From an uncultured Mycoplasmatota bacterium (lineage in GTDB: Bacteria > Bacillota_I > Bacilli_A > RF39 > UBA660): 64,000 bases of DNA. The stretch is from the NCBI GenBank assembly GCA_900547225.1, contig URFW01000004.1:1-64000 (forward strand), written 5' to 3'. A program made the position numbers and the translations under genes. Positions 57,505 through 64,000 of this stretch are shown piece after piece; within the stretch, counting starts at the first letter, position 1, and the number at the start of each line of letters is the position of its first letter. Below the pieces are notes generated by a model. That model worked only from the letters and a program-made list of their open reading frames with translations. It did not search any database and was not told the DNA's origin.

Positions 57505-57640
57505 AAAAAAACTAACTATTTCTAGTTAGCATTTATTACTTTCAGAAGTAAATTTTCCGAGTTTCCTATCAATCTGGAGCGATAGTTGAGTGATTACACA
57601 ACTTTTTCTCACACGAGGATGATATATAAATCATCCAACT
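57505..57640 (-). ncRNA. Structured RNA candidate C with own promoter and terminator
   Basis: On the minus strand: AGTTGG, hairpin GGATGAT/ATCATCC (57617-57636), GAGAAAAA, hairpin GTTG/CAAC (57585-57602), CTCCA (57574-57578), a short hairpin TTACTT/AAGTAA, then the terminator CTAACTA-gaaa-TAGTTAG and T7 (57505-57529). The promoter is strong: TTGATT (complement 57670-57675), 17-base spacer, TGCTATAAT. Same order of parts as candidate A. Confidence 0.65.
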
Positions 57641-57646
57641 AATAAT

Positions 57647-57675
57647 ATTATAGCACTTATATATTTTTTAATCAA
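57647..57675 (-). promoter_or_regulatory. Promoter of RNA candidate C
   Basis: Minus strand TTGATT (complement 57670-57675), 17-base spacer, extended -10 TGC-TATAAT (complement 57647-57652). Confidence 0.75.
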
Positions 57676-58967
57676 TATAAGTAATTTGTTAATTCTAGCT
57701 CATCAATTGTAATAGCAGCTTTATCATATATTTCATTATAAGCAATAATTTTAATTAATCTTTTAACGTCATATAGCCATTGTACTGTAATCTTTTTAAA
57801 ACGTTTTGGATTGTCAGTTGGAATAGGTAAATTTTCAACATAAAAGCCATCGTGTGAATAATAATTCCTAAGTGATCTTATTTCGCTTTCAAGAGTATTT
57901 ATATCAATGCCTTTAAAAAAATAATCTTTTAATTTTGGATATTTTTTTAAATATTTTTTTAAAAAGCATTTATCTTTTCCTTTACCTTTTGCTTTTTGTT
58001 TTTCATAATCAATTACTTCTAAAACTTTATAGTATTGTAAGAATTCCATTTCATAATAACCAATCTCTTTATTAAAATTGATAAATGGCAAATACGTGTT
58101 ACTATTTTCAAAATCTATGTTTAAGAATAGCGACAATATTTTTTGAAAAATCGTTTTTAATTCTTTTTTATCTTTACATATATTAAATGTTGGTATCTTT
58201 TCGGAAGAATACTTTTTTTGTTTGTAATTATAAAAATTATATGTTCTTTTTGAATAATCATAAATAGTTGCAATATAGCTTTTGTTTTTATTTAAAATAC
58301 ACATATGAAGTGTTGAATCAATTCTAGCCGATATGCGTAAAATATCGTCGATAGAAACACTTTTTTTAAATTTTATTTGCAAATAAGTGCTTGGCTTAAT
58401 GGAAAAGTCATATATATTTCCACTAGGATTAAACGAGTGTATTAAATAAACACTTATTTCATTGTTGCTACTATATTTTAATGAAAATAACTTTTTAGGT
58501 TTATTTGTTTTTGCTTTAATTGTTATTTCTTCTTTGATACCTTTTCTTTTAATAGATATTGGATTATCTGAATAGTAATATATTAATTTATCATTATAGT
58601 AATCAAATTTCTTTAATTTTGTTTCTGGTGTTATATGTTTTATTGGCTCTAATGCTTCACGACCAATTGCATACATTTTTGATATTATAGTTGTACTACT
58701 TATTGAACTATAACTAGTTGTCTTAATGTTAGCATTAAAAAAAGTTATTGGATAGTATTTACTATTAATGCCATAATATAGTTTTGATTCAATAAGTTTT
58801 CCTGGACCACTTGCAAACATTTCGAAAGAGTCATATTTATCAACACCATTAACTTTTATTTCTATATAATCATCTTTTTCATTTAAAACAATCATATCTT
58901 GTTTTTCAACTTCAATTTTTTTGAATGGTTCCTTATCTATATAGCCTAGTTCATTGTTCAAATACAT
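57672..58967 (-). CDS. HEPN-domain protein, possible ApeA-like antiphage effector
   Basis: A 431-residue protein. The C-terminal 120 residues are helical and contain SLRNYYSHDG with Arg367-Asn-x-x-x-His372, the RxxxxH RNase signature of HEPN domains. The N-terminal 250 residues are beta-rich with repeated Tyr and Ser, as in the N-terminal domain of ApeA-type defence proteins; that link is by layout, not by clear motif. HEPN RNases often act in abortive infection. ATG complement 58967 has AGGAG three bases upstream, a slightly short gap. It diverges from the YcxB-like gene. Confidence 0.7.
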   Translation of the reverse strand: MYLNNELGYIDKEPFKKIEVEKQDMIVLNEKDDYIEIKVNGVDKYDSFEMFASGPGKLIESKLYYGINSKYYPITFFNANIKTTSYSSISSTTIISKMYAIGREALEPIKHITPETKLKKFDYYNDKLIYYYSDNPISIKRKGIKEEITIKAKTNKPKKLFSLKYSSNNEISVYLIHSFNPSGNIYDFSIKPSTYLQIKFKKSVSIDDILRISARIDSTLHMCILNKNKSYIATIYDYSKRTYNFYNYKQKKYSSEKIPTFNICKDKKELKTIFQKILSLFLNIDFENSNTYLPFINFNKEIGYYEMEFLQYYKVLEVIDYEKQKAKGKGKDKCFLKKYLKKYPKLKDYFFKGIDINTLESEIRSLRNYYSHDGFYVENLPIPTDNPKRFKKITVQWLYDVKRLIKIIAYNEIYDKAAITIDELELTNYLY

Positions 58968-59020
58968 CAACTCCTATAAGCATTACACCATAAGAGATAT
59001 AAAATTTATTGAAAGTATGG

Positions 59021-59026
59021 TATAAT
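59021..59026 (+). promoter_or_regulatory. Extended -10 for YcxB-like gene
   Basis: TGG-TATAAT in the divergent intergenic region; no convincing -35. Confidence 0.5.
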
Positions 59027-59068
59027 TATTAGTAGATAAGGTTGCTTATTTGTTTGTGAGGTGTTATT

Positions 59069-60697
59069 TTGGGTAAAGAAAAAGAAAAGAAAGAATACTT
59101 TTTAAAAAGTAAATTCTTTCTAAAATTATTTGGTATTCCTTCAATTTGTTGGTTTTTATTAGAATTGTTGGTAAAAGATGTTCCTAATGATGATGGTTCT
59201 ATAACTACTTGGCCCGAGTTATTGCAAGAAACATTTATAGTAATAGCAGTTTGGCTAATAATATCTTTTATTATTGCATTAGTAGTAAATGAAGTTAGAA
59301 AAAGTAAGCCTAAAACAAAAATAGTTAAAGAGGTTCAATATATTACTGAACCTGATGATAAAATAACTGTTAAGCCTGAAGAAATGAAGGAAGAAATTAA
59401 AAAAGAACTTAAAGAGAAAATGAAAAAAGAAGCAAAGAAAAAGAAAAATGAAAAATGTTTATTTTCATGTGAAAGTGTCGTTGATGGATACGAATATAAG
59501 AAAATGGCAAAATACTTTCCAAAAAGAATGTATTGGGTATTTGTTATTAGAGGAACAATTTTTAATGTAATTATATCAGCTTTAATTGCATTAACCACAC
59601 AAAGTTGGATTGCAACATTAATATTTCTTATAGCATATGAAATATACTTGTTGATTTATTATAAAGTAAGATTAGAGCCGATGGCAGAAAGAGTTCATAA
59701 TGCAAGATTAAAACGTGGTGAAATTGAAGTTAATTTTGAAACAGAATTTTATGAAGATTATTTTATAAGAAAAGGAGAAAAATCTTCAGTAACAATAGAT
59801 TATTCTGAAATTACTAGATGTGTTGAAAACGATACTAATTTTTATTTAGAATATGCCAAAAAAAATATGATTATAATAATACAAAAAAATAGATGTGATT
59901 TAGAATTAATTAGTTTTATTAGAAATAAGTTCAGTAATTTAGAAAATAATTTAGGAGATACATCTAGTTATAAAGGAATTAAAAAAGCAAAGAATACTAA
60001 ATTAATAAATACTCTTATGATAATACTATTCATTGCTACATTATGTTGTTTATGGGGAGCTATGTGGTCAGTATCATTAATAAATGAAATAAACCCACAA
60101 CATGGATTTAATTTTACTAAAAACACTTGGGTATTTTGGTGTTGGTTACCAATTCCAATTTCCTCTATTATATTAGGATTTATATATAATGGTAAGGGTT
60201 TAAAATGTACTAAAAATATAGTTGCTGGATTTATAATAGGATTCTTATTATTAGTGTATGGAGCATTTAGCTTATTTCCTACTTTTTCAGAAGATTATAG
60301 TAAAATAAATGATTATAAACAATATATAGATGCAAGTATTCCAAGTAATAGAGAATTAGAGATTCAAAATTGGAAAACATATTTTGATGATAATAAAACT
60401 GAATATGCAATTATAAATGCATATTATGATAAAGAAGACGTAAGTATATTAGAAAATAGTATTGAAGAAAGTAATAATTGGATTTTAAGTACAAAACTAA
60501 AATCAGAACTTAAAATATTATTACCAACACAATTTAGATCTAGTGATAATGTTTATTATTCAATATATAACAAAACTACTAATGAATATAATACAATCCC
60601 AAATGAATCAAGAGAATATGAAATATATTCAATGTATTATGATAAATCTCTTAAACAATTATCAATACACAAATATAAATATAATTTTAATAAATAA
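59069..60697 (+). CDS. Multi-pass membrane protein with YcxB-like domain
   Basis: A 542-residue protein. Transmembrane segments at about 18-36, 52-74, 160-180 and 184-200 surround a Lys/Glu coiled coil (105-135). Residues about 225-290 fit the YcxB-like domain (FYEDYFIRKGEKSSVTIDYSEITRC...YLEYAKKNMIIIIQK). Three more segments lie at 320-345, 360-380 and 390-412, with a polar outer tail. Start is TTG 59069 with GAGGTG upstream; no in-frame ATG is better placed. It shares a divergent promoter region with the HEPN gene, so a two-gene defence unit is possible but unproven. Confidence 0.72.
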   Translation: MGKEKEKKEYFLKSKFFLKLFGIPSICWFLLELLVKDVPNDDGSITTWPELLQETFIVIAVWLIISFIIALVVNEVRKSKPKTKIVKEVQYITEPDDKITVKPEEMKEEIKKELKEKMKKEAKKKKNEKCLFSCESVVDGYEYKKMAKYFPKRMYWVFVIRGTIFNVIISALIALTTQSWIATLIFLIAYEIYLLIYYKVRLEPMAERVHNARLKRGEIEVNFETEFYEDYFIRKGEKSSVTIDYSEITRCVENDTNFYLEYAKKNMIIIIQKNRCDLELISFIRNKFSNLENNLGDTSSYKGIKKAKNTKLINTLMIILFIATLCCLWGAMWSVSLINEINPQHGFNFTKNTWVFWCWLPIPISSIILGFIYNGKGLKCTKNIVAGFIIGFLLLVYGAFSLFPTFSEDYSKINDYKQYIDASIPSNRELEIQNWKTYFDDNKTEYAIINAYYDKEDVSILENSIEESNNWILSTKLKSELKILLPTQFRSSDNVYYSIYNKTTNEYNTIPNESREYEIYSMYYDKSLKQLSIHKYKYNFNK

Positions 60698-60698
60698 A

Positions 60699-60735
60699 GA
60701 TGATTTGAGTTATAACTCAAAATCATCTTTTTCTT
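60699..60735. terminator. Bidirectional terminator
   Basis: Long stem AGATGATTT-GAGTT paired with AACTC-AAAATCATCT, then T5; serves the YcxB-like gene and overlaps the end of the convergent pseudogene. Confidence 0.72.
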
Positions 60736-61242
60736 TGTCTTTTTTATTTTCCCAACCTGTAATTCTATCAAAGGTTTTTTCACTAATAATTTTGTTATCA
60801 TACATATTACTAATAACTTCTGAATAAACATCTTCTTTATCTTTTCTATTAAACATTCTTTTTAAGAAGTTGATTAGTTTTTCAAATAATTGTTGTAATT
60901 CCTGAAGTTGAAATTTTAAATTAAAATTGTCTTTTCTATATTCATTGATTTGTTTTTCTTGTGTTTCTACTTTTTCACTTAAATTATCTACTTTTAATTG
61001 TAATGCGTCATTACTTCTTTTAAGTTTTTAATTCTTCTAGAATCCTGTCTAGCTTGTTTAGTTATAATATTTAAGCTTGCTGATAATCCTTTCACATTTC
61101 TATACTCATCAGTTGTTTTATCAACTTTACGAATAGAACCATTATAAAATGTTGATTTAACATTACAAAAATCACATATAAACTGAATTCTTGTTTTAAG
61201 TTCCTCATCAATAGGTATTTCTTTAGTTATAACTTTTAACAT
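60710..61242 (-). pseudogene. Frameshifted coiled-coil gene, mobilization-protein-like tail
   Basis: From ATG complement 61242 (GAAAGGATGG upstream) 82 codons are open, ending TAA near 60994. A shift of one base in the A run near 61027 restores a long frame (KRSNDALQLKVDNLSEKVE...FDRITGWENKKDKEKDDFEL) down to 60710. The joined product of about 180 residues has a coiled coil and an acidic tail like the C-terminal ends of plasmid mobilization/recombination proteins. The relaxase N-terminus is absent. A sequencing error in the A run cannot be excluded. Confidence 0.6.
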
Positions 61243-61282
61243 AGTTCACCATCCTTTCTTTTTGGGATGGATGATTTATAAA

Positions 61283-61310
61283 CACAAAAAAATCATTCTT
61301 TCGAATGATT
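61283..61310 (-). terminator. Terminator of tRNA-Gly
   Basis: Minus strand stem AATCATTC-gaaa-GAATGATT (complement 61291-61310), then T7. A further hairpin GTTCGGA/TCCGAAC (complement 61322-61338) lies between the tRNA and it. Confidence 0.8.
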
Positions 61311-61349
61311 CATATATGTAAGTTCGGATTTTCCGAACAGATTTTTCAA

Positions 61350-61423
61350 TGGAGCAGGTGAGGAGAATCGAACTCCCGTATACAGCTTGGAAGGCTGTGG
61401 TTCTACCATTAAACTACACCTGC
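61350..61423 (-). tRNA. tRNA-Gly (TCC)
   Basis: A 74-nt cloverleaf on the minus strand: acceptor GCAGGTG/CACCTGC, anticodon loop in CAGCCTTCCAAGCTG giving TCC, T-loop TTCGATT, encoded CCA. It marks the right end of the island. Confidence 0.96.
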
Positions 61424-61441
61424 ATCAAGTAGGCATTTTTA

Positions 61442-61469
61442 ATTATACTGATTTTTAAACTTATGTCAA
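61442..61469 (-). promoter_or_regulatory. Promoter of tRNA-Gly
   Basis: Minus strand TTGACA (complement 61464-61469), 16-base spacer, TATAAT (complement 61442-61447). Confidence 0.78.
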
Positions 61470-61584
61470 TAGCCTTCTAAGAAAAAAATGATTTTTTTTG
61501 ATAATTCAATATTATTATATGCAAAGTAATATTTTATTATTCAAATAAATATGATAGAATTATAACAGAGGTGTTAAAAAAAGA

Positions 61585-62613
61585 ATGATTTTAAATATTT
61601 TAATTTTAGTTATATTAATTTTACTAAATGGAGTTTTATCCGCTAATGAACTTGCGTTTTTATCGATAGAAAAGTTTGAACTTGATAAAATGATAAGGAA
61701 GAGAAAGAAAAATGCAAAAAAAATAAGAAAAATATTAGAGGATCCAAGTAATTTTTTATCAACCATCCAAGTTGGAATAACGTTAGCAGGTTTTCTATCT
61801 AGTGCGTTTGCAGCTTCTACTTTTGTAGATAAAATAATGAAAACTGGTTTTGTAATAATAAACCCTAATTTTACAAGTGGATTTTTAATGGTTGTGATAA
61901 CCATTATTCTATCTTACTTTACGCTTGTATTTGGAGAGTTAGTACCAAAGAAAATTGCTCTTTCTAATCCGTTTAAAGTAGCTAGTTTCTCGGTTAACTT
62001 AATAAACGTTATGCAAGTAATCTTTTTCCCACTTATAAAGTTACTTTCTCTTTCAACTAATCTTATATGCAAAATACTTAAGATAGAAGAAAAAGAAGAA
62101 GACTTTACCGAAGAAGACATAAAAAGGATAATACTTACTGGTACCCGTGATGGAATAATAGAAAAGAAAGAACAAGAATACATATTTAATATATTTAAGT
62201 TTAATGATACAACCGTAGATAAGGTAATGACTCCAAAGGATGAGTGTGAACTTATAAATGTTAATACTAAGTTTGGACCACTTCTTAAGAAACTTAAAAA
62301 AACTAAGTTTACTAGATATCCAGTCTATGATGGAGATACTAACAACATAATAGGTATCTTTAACGTAAAAGACTACATTATGTATAAAAAAGATAATGAT
62401 GATTTTAAACTTAGAAACTTACTTTTTAAAGTAAAGAAATTTAACTATGATGAAAAGATAGATGATGTGTTTGCAAGCATGCAAAAAGAGCACATTCAAA
62501 TGGCAATAGTAGTTAAAAAGAAGAAGTTTATAGGTGTTGTAACTCTTGAGGATGCAGTAGAAGAAATATTAGGTAACATATATGATGAATATGACTTAGA
62601 AGATGATAAATAA
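61585..62613 (+). CDS. CNNM/CBS-domain membrane protein, short form
   Basis: A 342-residue hemolysin C/CorC-type protein. A CNNM/DUF21 membrane domain (residues 1-160) starts LNGVLSANELAFLSIEKFEL and contains GITLAGFLSSAFAAS and FGELVPKKIALSNP. A CBS pair follows (about 205-335, RYPVYDGDTNNIIGI and FIGVVTLEDAVEEILGNIYDEYD). The C-terminal transporter-associated domain common in the family is absent, so the protein is about 90 residues short. The family is linked to magnesium or other cation transport. Start ATG follows AGAGGTG. Confidence 0.9.
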   Translation: MILNILILVILILLNGVLSANELAFLSIEKFELDKMIRKRKKNAKKIRKILEDPSNFLSTIQVGITLAGFLSSAFAASTFVDKIMKTGFVIINPNFTSGFLMVVITIILSYFTLVFGELVPKKIALSNPFKVASFSVNLINVMQVIFFPLIKLLSLSTNLICKILKIEEKEEDFTEEDIKRIILTGTRDGIIEKKEQEYIFNIFKFNDTTVDKVMTPKDECELINVNTKFGPLLKKLKKTKFTRYPVYDGDTNNIIGIFNVKDYIMYKKDNDDFKLRNLLFKVKKFNYDEKIDDVFASMQKEHIQMAIVVKKKKFIGVVTLEDAVEEILGNIYDEYDLEDDK

Positions 62614-62627
62614 TCATCTTTTTTTGT
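62600..62627 (+). terminator. Intrinsic terminator
   Basis: Stem AAGATGAT (62600-62607) with ATCATCTT (62613-62620), overlapping the stop, then T run. Confidence 0.78.
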
Positions 62628-62688
62628 TGCTTTAACCCATACTAAGTAGCCTATAGATGTATATAATAGGCTAGGAGGTAAAAAGATT

Positions 62689-63186
62689 ATGAAAAGTTAC
62701 TCTAATTACAATTTAGATGATATTTTAGTTAGAACTTTTATGATGCCTGCAGTAATGCCAAAAGATAAAATAAATATGATTAATATGCCTAATAACACTT
62801 ATTCTTCTAATCAAAATAATAGTACGATTAATAACTTTAAATTTTTAACACCAGAAGAAGGTTTCTTAAGAGGTAATATGATTAAAGATGAATATGAATC
62901 ATACCGTAATATGACGTATTTAAAGCCTAATATAACAAGTGAAAAACAAATGATGCTATATGATATTCAAAAAGTTTCTTTTGCAGCTCACGACCTTAAT
63001 TTATACTTAGATACACATCCTTTTGATACTAACTATATAAACTTATATAATGAATATAACAAGGAAGCTAAAAGACTAACTAATTTATATGAACAAAAAT
63101 ATGGACCAATTGATTTATCGGATGATGTTGGTCTTAGTATGACACCTTGGCCTTGGATAAATGAACCTTGGCCTTGGAATAAATAG
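62689..63186 (+). CDS. cotJA-cotJB: CotJA-CotJB fusion spore coat protein
   Basis: A 165-residue protein joining two families normally encoded by separate cotJ genes. Residues about 48-75 (FLTPEEGFLRGNMIKDEYESYRN) match the CotJA core. Residues about 86-165 match CotJB: QMMLYDIQKVSFAAHDLNLY, LDTHPFDTNYINLYNEYNK, YGPIDLSDD and the closing PWPWINEPWPW. The CotJ proteins form an inner coat layer. RBS AGGAGG. A CATACTAA at 62638-62645 faintly resembles a sporulation-sigma -10, but a TATAAT at 62662-62667 is also there. cotJC follows 23 bases later. Confidence 0.88.
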   Translation: MKSYSNYNLDDILVRTFMMPAVMPKDKINMINMPNNTYSSNQNNSTINNFKFLTPEEGFLRGNMIKDEYESYRNMTYLKPNITSEKQMMLYDIQKVSFAAHDLNLYLDTHPFDTNYINLYNEYNKEAKRLTNLYEQKYGPIDLSDDVGLSMTPWPWINEPWPWNK

Positions 63187-63209
63187 ATAAGAAAGGAGTT
63201 TAAAAAAAC

Positions 63210-63770
63210 ATGTGGAAGTATTCTAAAAAACTTCAGTATCCTATAAACATCAGAAATAAAAATTTAAAAATGGCTAAAGCAGTTATGAGTCAGTATGGAG
63301 GAGCACAAGGAGAACTTGGTGCAGCTCTTAGATATCTAAATCAAAGATATACCATGCCAGATGCTAAGGGAAGAGCCCTTTTAAATGATATTGGAACAGA
63401 AGAGTTAGCACACGTTGAAATGATATGCACTATGGTTCATCAAATGATTAAGGGTGCAAGTATAGAAGAACTTGATGAAGCAGGTCTTTTAGGACATTAT
63501 ACAGAGCATGGTTTCTCATTATTTCCAAGTGATCCAAATGGATATTCTTGGACAGCAGATTATATATCTACAACGGGAGATCCAATCGCGGACTTAGAAG
63601 AGGATTTAGCAGCAGAACAAAAAGCACGTGCAGTATATGAAAACTTAATCAATCAAACTGATGACCCAGATATTATAGGACCACTTTTATGGCTTAGACA
63701 AAGAGAAGTAGTTCATTATAATAGATTTAAAGAATTATCTGATGAATATAAGAAAAAAGGATATAATTAA
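63210..63770 (+). CDS. cotJC: CotJC, manganese catalase-like spore coat protein
   Basis: A 186-residue ferritin-like protein of the CotJC/manganese catalase family. Carboxylate and His ligands of the di-metal site are seen in GAQGELGAALRYLNQ (about 31-45), GTEELAHVEMI (about 69-79), DLEEDLAAEQKARAVYE (about 136-152) and REVVHYNRF (about 171-179). Length matches CotJC, shorter than true Mn catalases. Its place behind the CotJA-CotJB fusion completes the cotJ operon. RBS AAAGGAG. Confidence 0.95.
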   Translation: MWKYSKKLQYPINIRNKNLKMAKAVMSQYGGAQGELGAALRYLNQRYTMPDAKGRALLNDIGTEELAHVEMICTMVHQMIKGASIEELDEAGLLGHYTEHGFSLFPSDPNGYSWTADYISTTGDPIADLEEDLAAEQKARAVYENLINQTDDPDIIGPLLWLRQREVVHYNRFKELSDEYKKKGYN

Positions 63771-63783
63771 TAAATAATTAACC

Positions 63784-63816
63784 AAGCTTACGATTATTAA
63801 ATCGTGGGCTTTTTAA
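63784..63816 (+). terminator. Terminator of the cotJ operon
   Basis: Stem AAGCTTACGAT with ATCGTGGGCTT (two wobbles), then T5. Confidence 0.8.
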
Positions 63817-63822
63817 ATGAAA

Positions 63823-63853
63823 AAAACTTATGAGTAAAACTTCATAAGTTTAA
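63823..63853 (-). terminator. Terminator of proS
   Basis: Minus strand stem AAACTTATGA with TCATAAGTTT, then T5; overlaps the proS stop. Confidence 0.75.
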
Positions 63854-64000
63854 TATTGCTTAGCCCAATATATTTTTGTTTTAGCATCTTTCCCACAACA
63901 GATACATTTTTTATCTCCGGTAGGTAAGTTATTATCAAAAGGCATACATCTTGATTTTAAACCAAGTTCATCTTTTATTTTGTTTTCACAATCCTTGCTA
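63850..64000 (-). CDS. proS: Prolyl-tRNA synthetase, C-terminal end only
   Basis: The last 50 residues of a protein running off the right edge, ending at TAA (complement 63850-63852). The tail SRCMPFDNN, then KKCICCGKDAKTKIYWAKQY, is the C-terminal zinc-type domain of the short archaeal/eukaryal-like prolyl-tRNA synthetases found in part of the Bacillota and in mycoplasmas. Start lies outside the window. Confidence 0.85.
   Translation of the reverse strand, partial: SKDCENKIKDELGLKSRCMPFDNNLPTGDKKCICCGKDAKTKIYWAKQY

Noticed and set aside
60543..60827. A 94-codon plus-strand frame overlapping the end of the YcxB-like gene
   Set aside because: It runs out of frame over a supported gene, then antisense to the mobilization-type pseudogene; no RBS.
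1..64000. CRISPR arrays, insertion sequences and rRNA genes
   Set aside because: No regularly spaced direct repeats, no transposase frame and no rRNA sequence were seen.

Overview
The window looks like chromosomal DNA of a low-GC, Gram-positive, endospore-forming bacterium on the Bacilli side of the Bacillota, of the kind seen as streamlined uncultured gut lineages. By eye the DNA is very AT-rich. The housekeeping proteins (AddAB, PriA, PolA, PheST, GlyA-FolD, MnmA, Tex) are Bacillota-like, phenylalanyl-tRNA synthetase is preceded by a T-box, and two spore loci are present (an SspI-type small acid-soluble protein and a CotJ operon). TGA is used as a stop (ends at 423 and 21509), so the code is standard rather than the mycoplasma one. 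Genus and species cannot be named from sequence alone.

Layout. 1-4 kb: a partial hypothetical gene, a tandem paralogue pair, a Xer recombinase, and a Fic toxin with a VbhA-like antitoxin gene of only 58 codons. 4-22.7 kb: pyruvate phosphate dikinase, AddB-AddA, GlyA-FolD-Smr, a cysteine-rich surface protein, PriA, an HD-type protein and a MazG-like protein with a Cys-rich tail. 22.7-37 kb: translation and replication core (rpsB-tsf, frr, T-box-pheS-pheT, polA, mutM), interrupted by a thioredoxin-like lipoprotein and a membrane protein with a peculiar N-terminus. 37.4-47.4 kb: two tRNA clusters, each followed by an inverted, anticodon-arm-less tRNA copy, a solitary MvaI/BcnI-like nuclease, Tex, a DHH phosphoesterase, pyrophosphatase, MnmA and a rhomboid protease.

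47.4-61.4 kb is an accessory island ending at a tRNA-Gly gene. It holds an inverted duplicate of a piece of the 25 kb region, a run of small genes (VanZ-like, acyltransferase, DUF3781, GyrI-like, membrane protein) whose junctions carry one repeated motif, a VOC-PadR pair with a clear operator, a ribosomal-protection tetracycline resistance gene closest from memory to tet(44), a HEPN-domain protein that may be an antiphage effector, a YcxB-like membrane protein, a broken mobilization-type gene, and two related small structured RNA candidates. 61.5-64 kb returns to core: a CNNM/CBS protein, a CotJA-CotJB fusion with CotJC, and the 3' end of proS.

Most promising for new biology: (1) the repeat at island gene junctions, which suggests cassette-like assembly; (2) the two ~135-nt RNA candidates at 50.1 and 57.6 kb, whose tail is shared with the tRNA-Gly locus; (3) the inverted tRNA copies at 37.6 and 39.4 kb; (4) the inverted duplication linking 25 and 48 kb. 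All are read by eye; no database search or folding was run.
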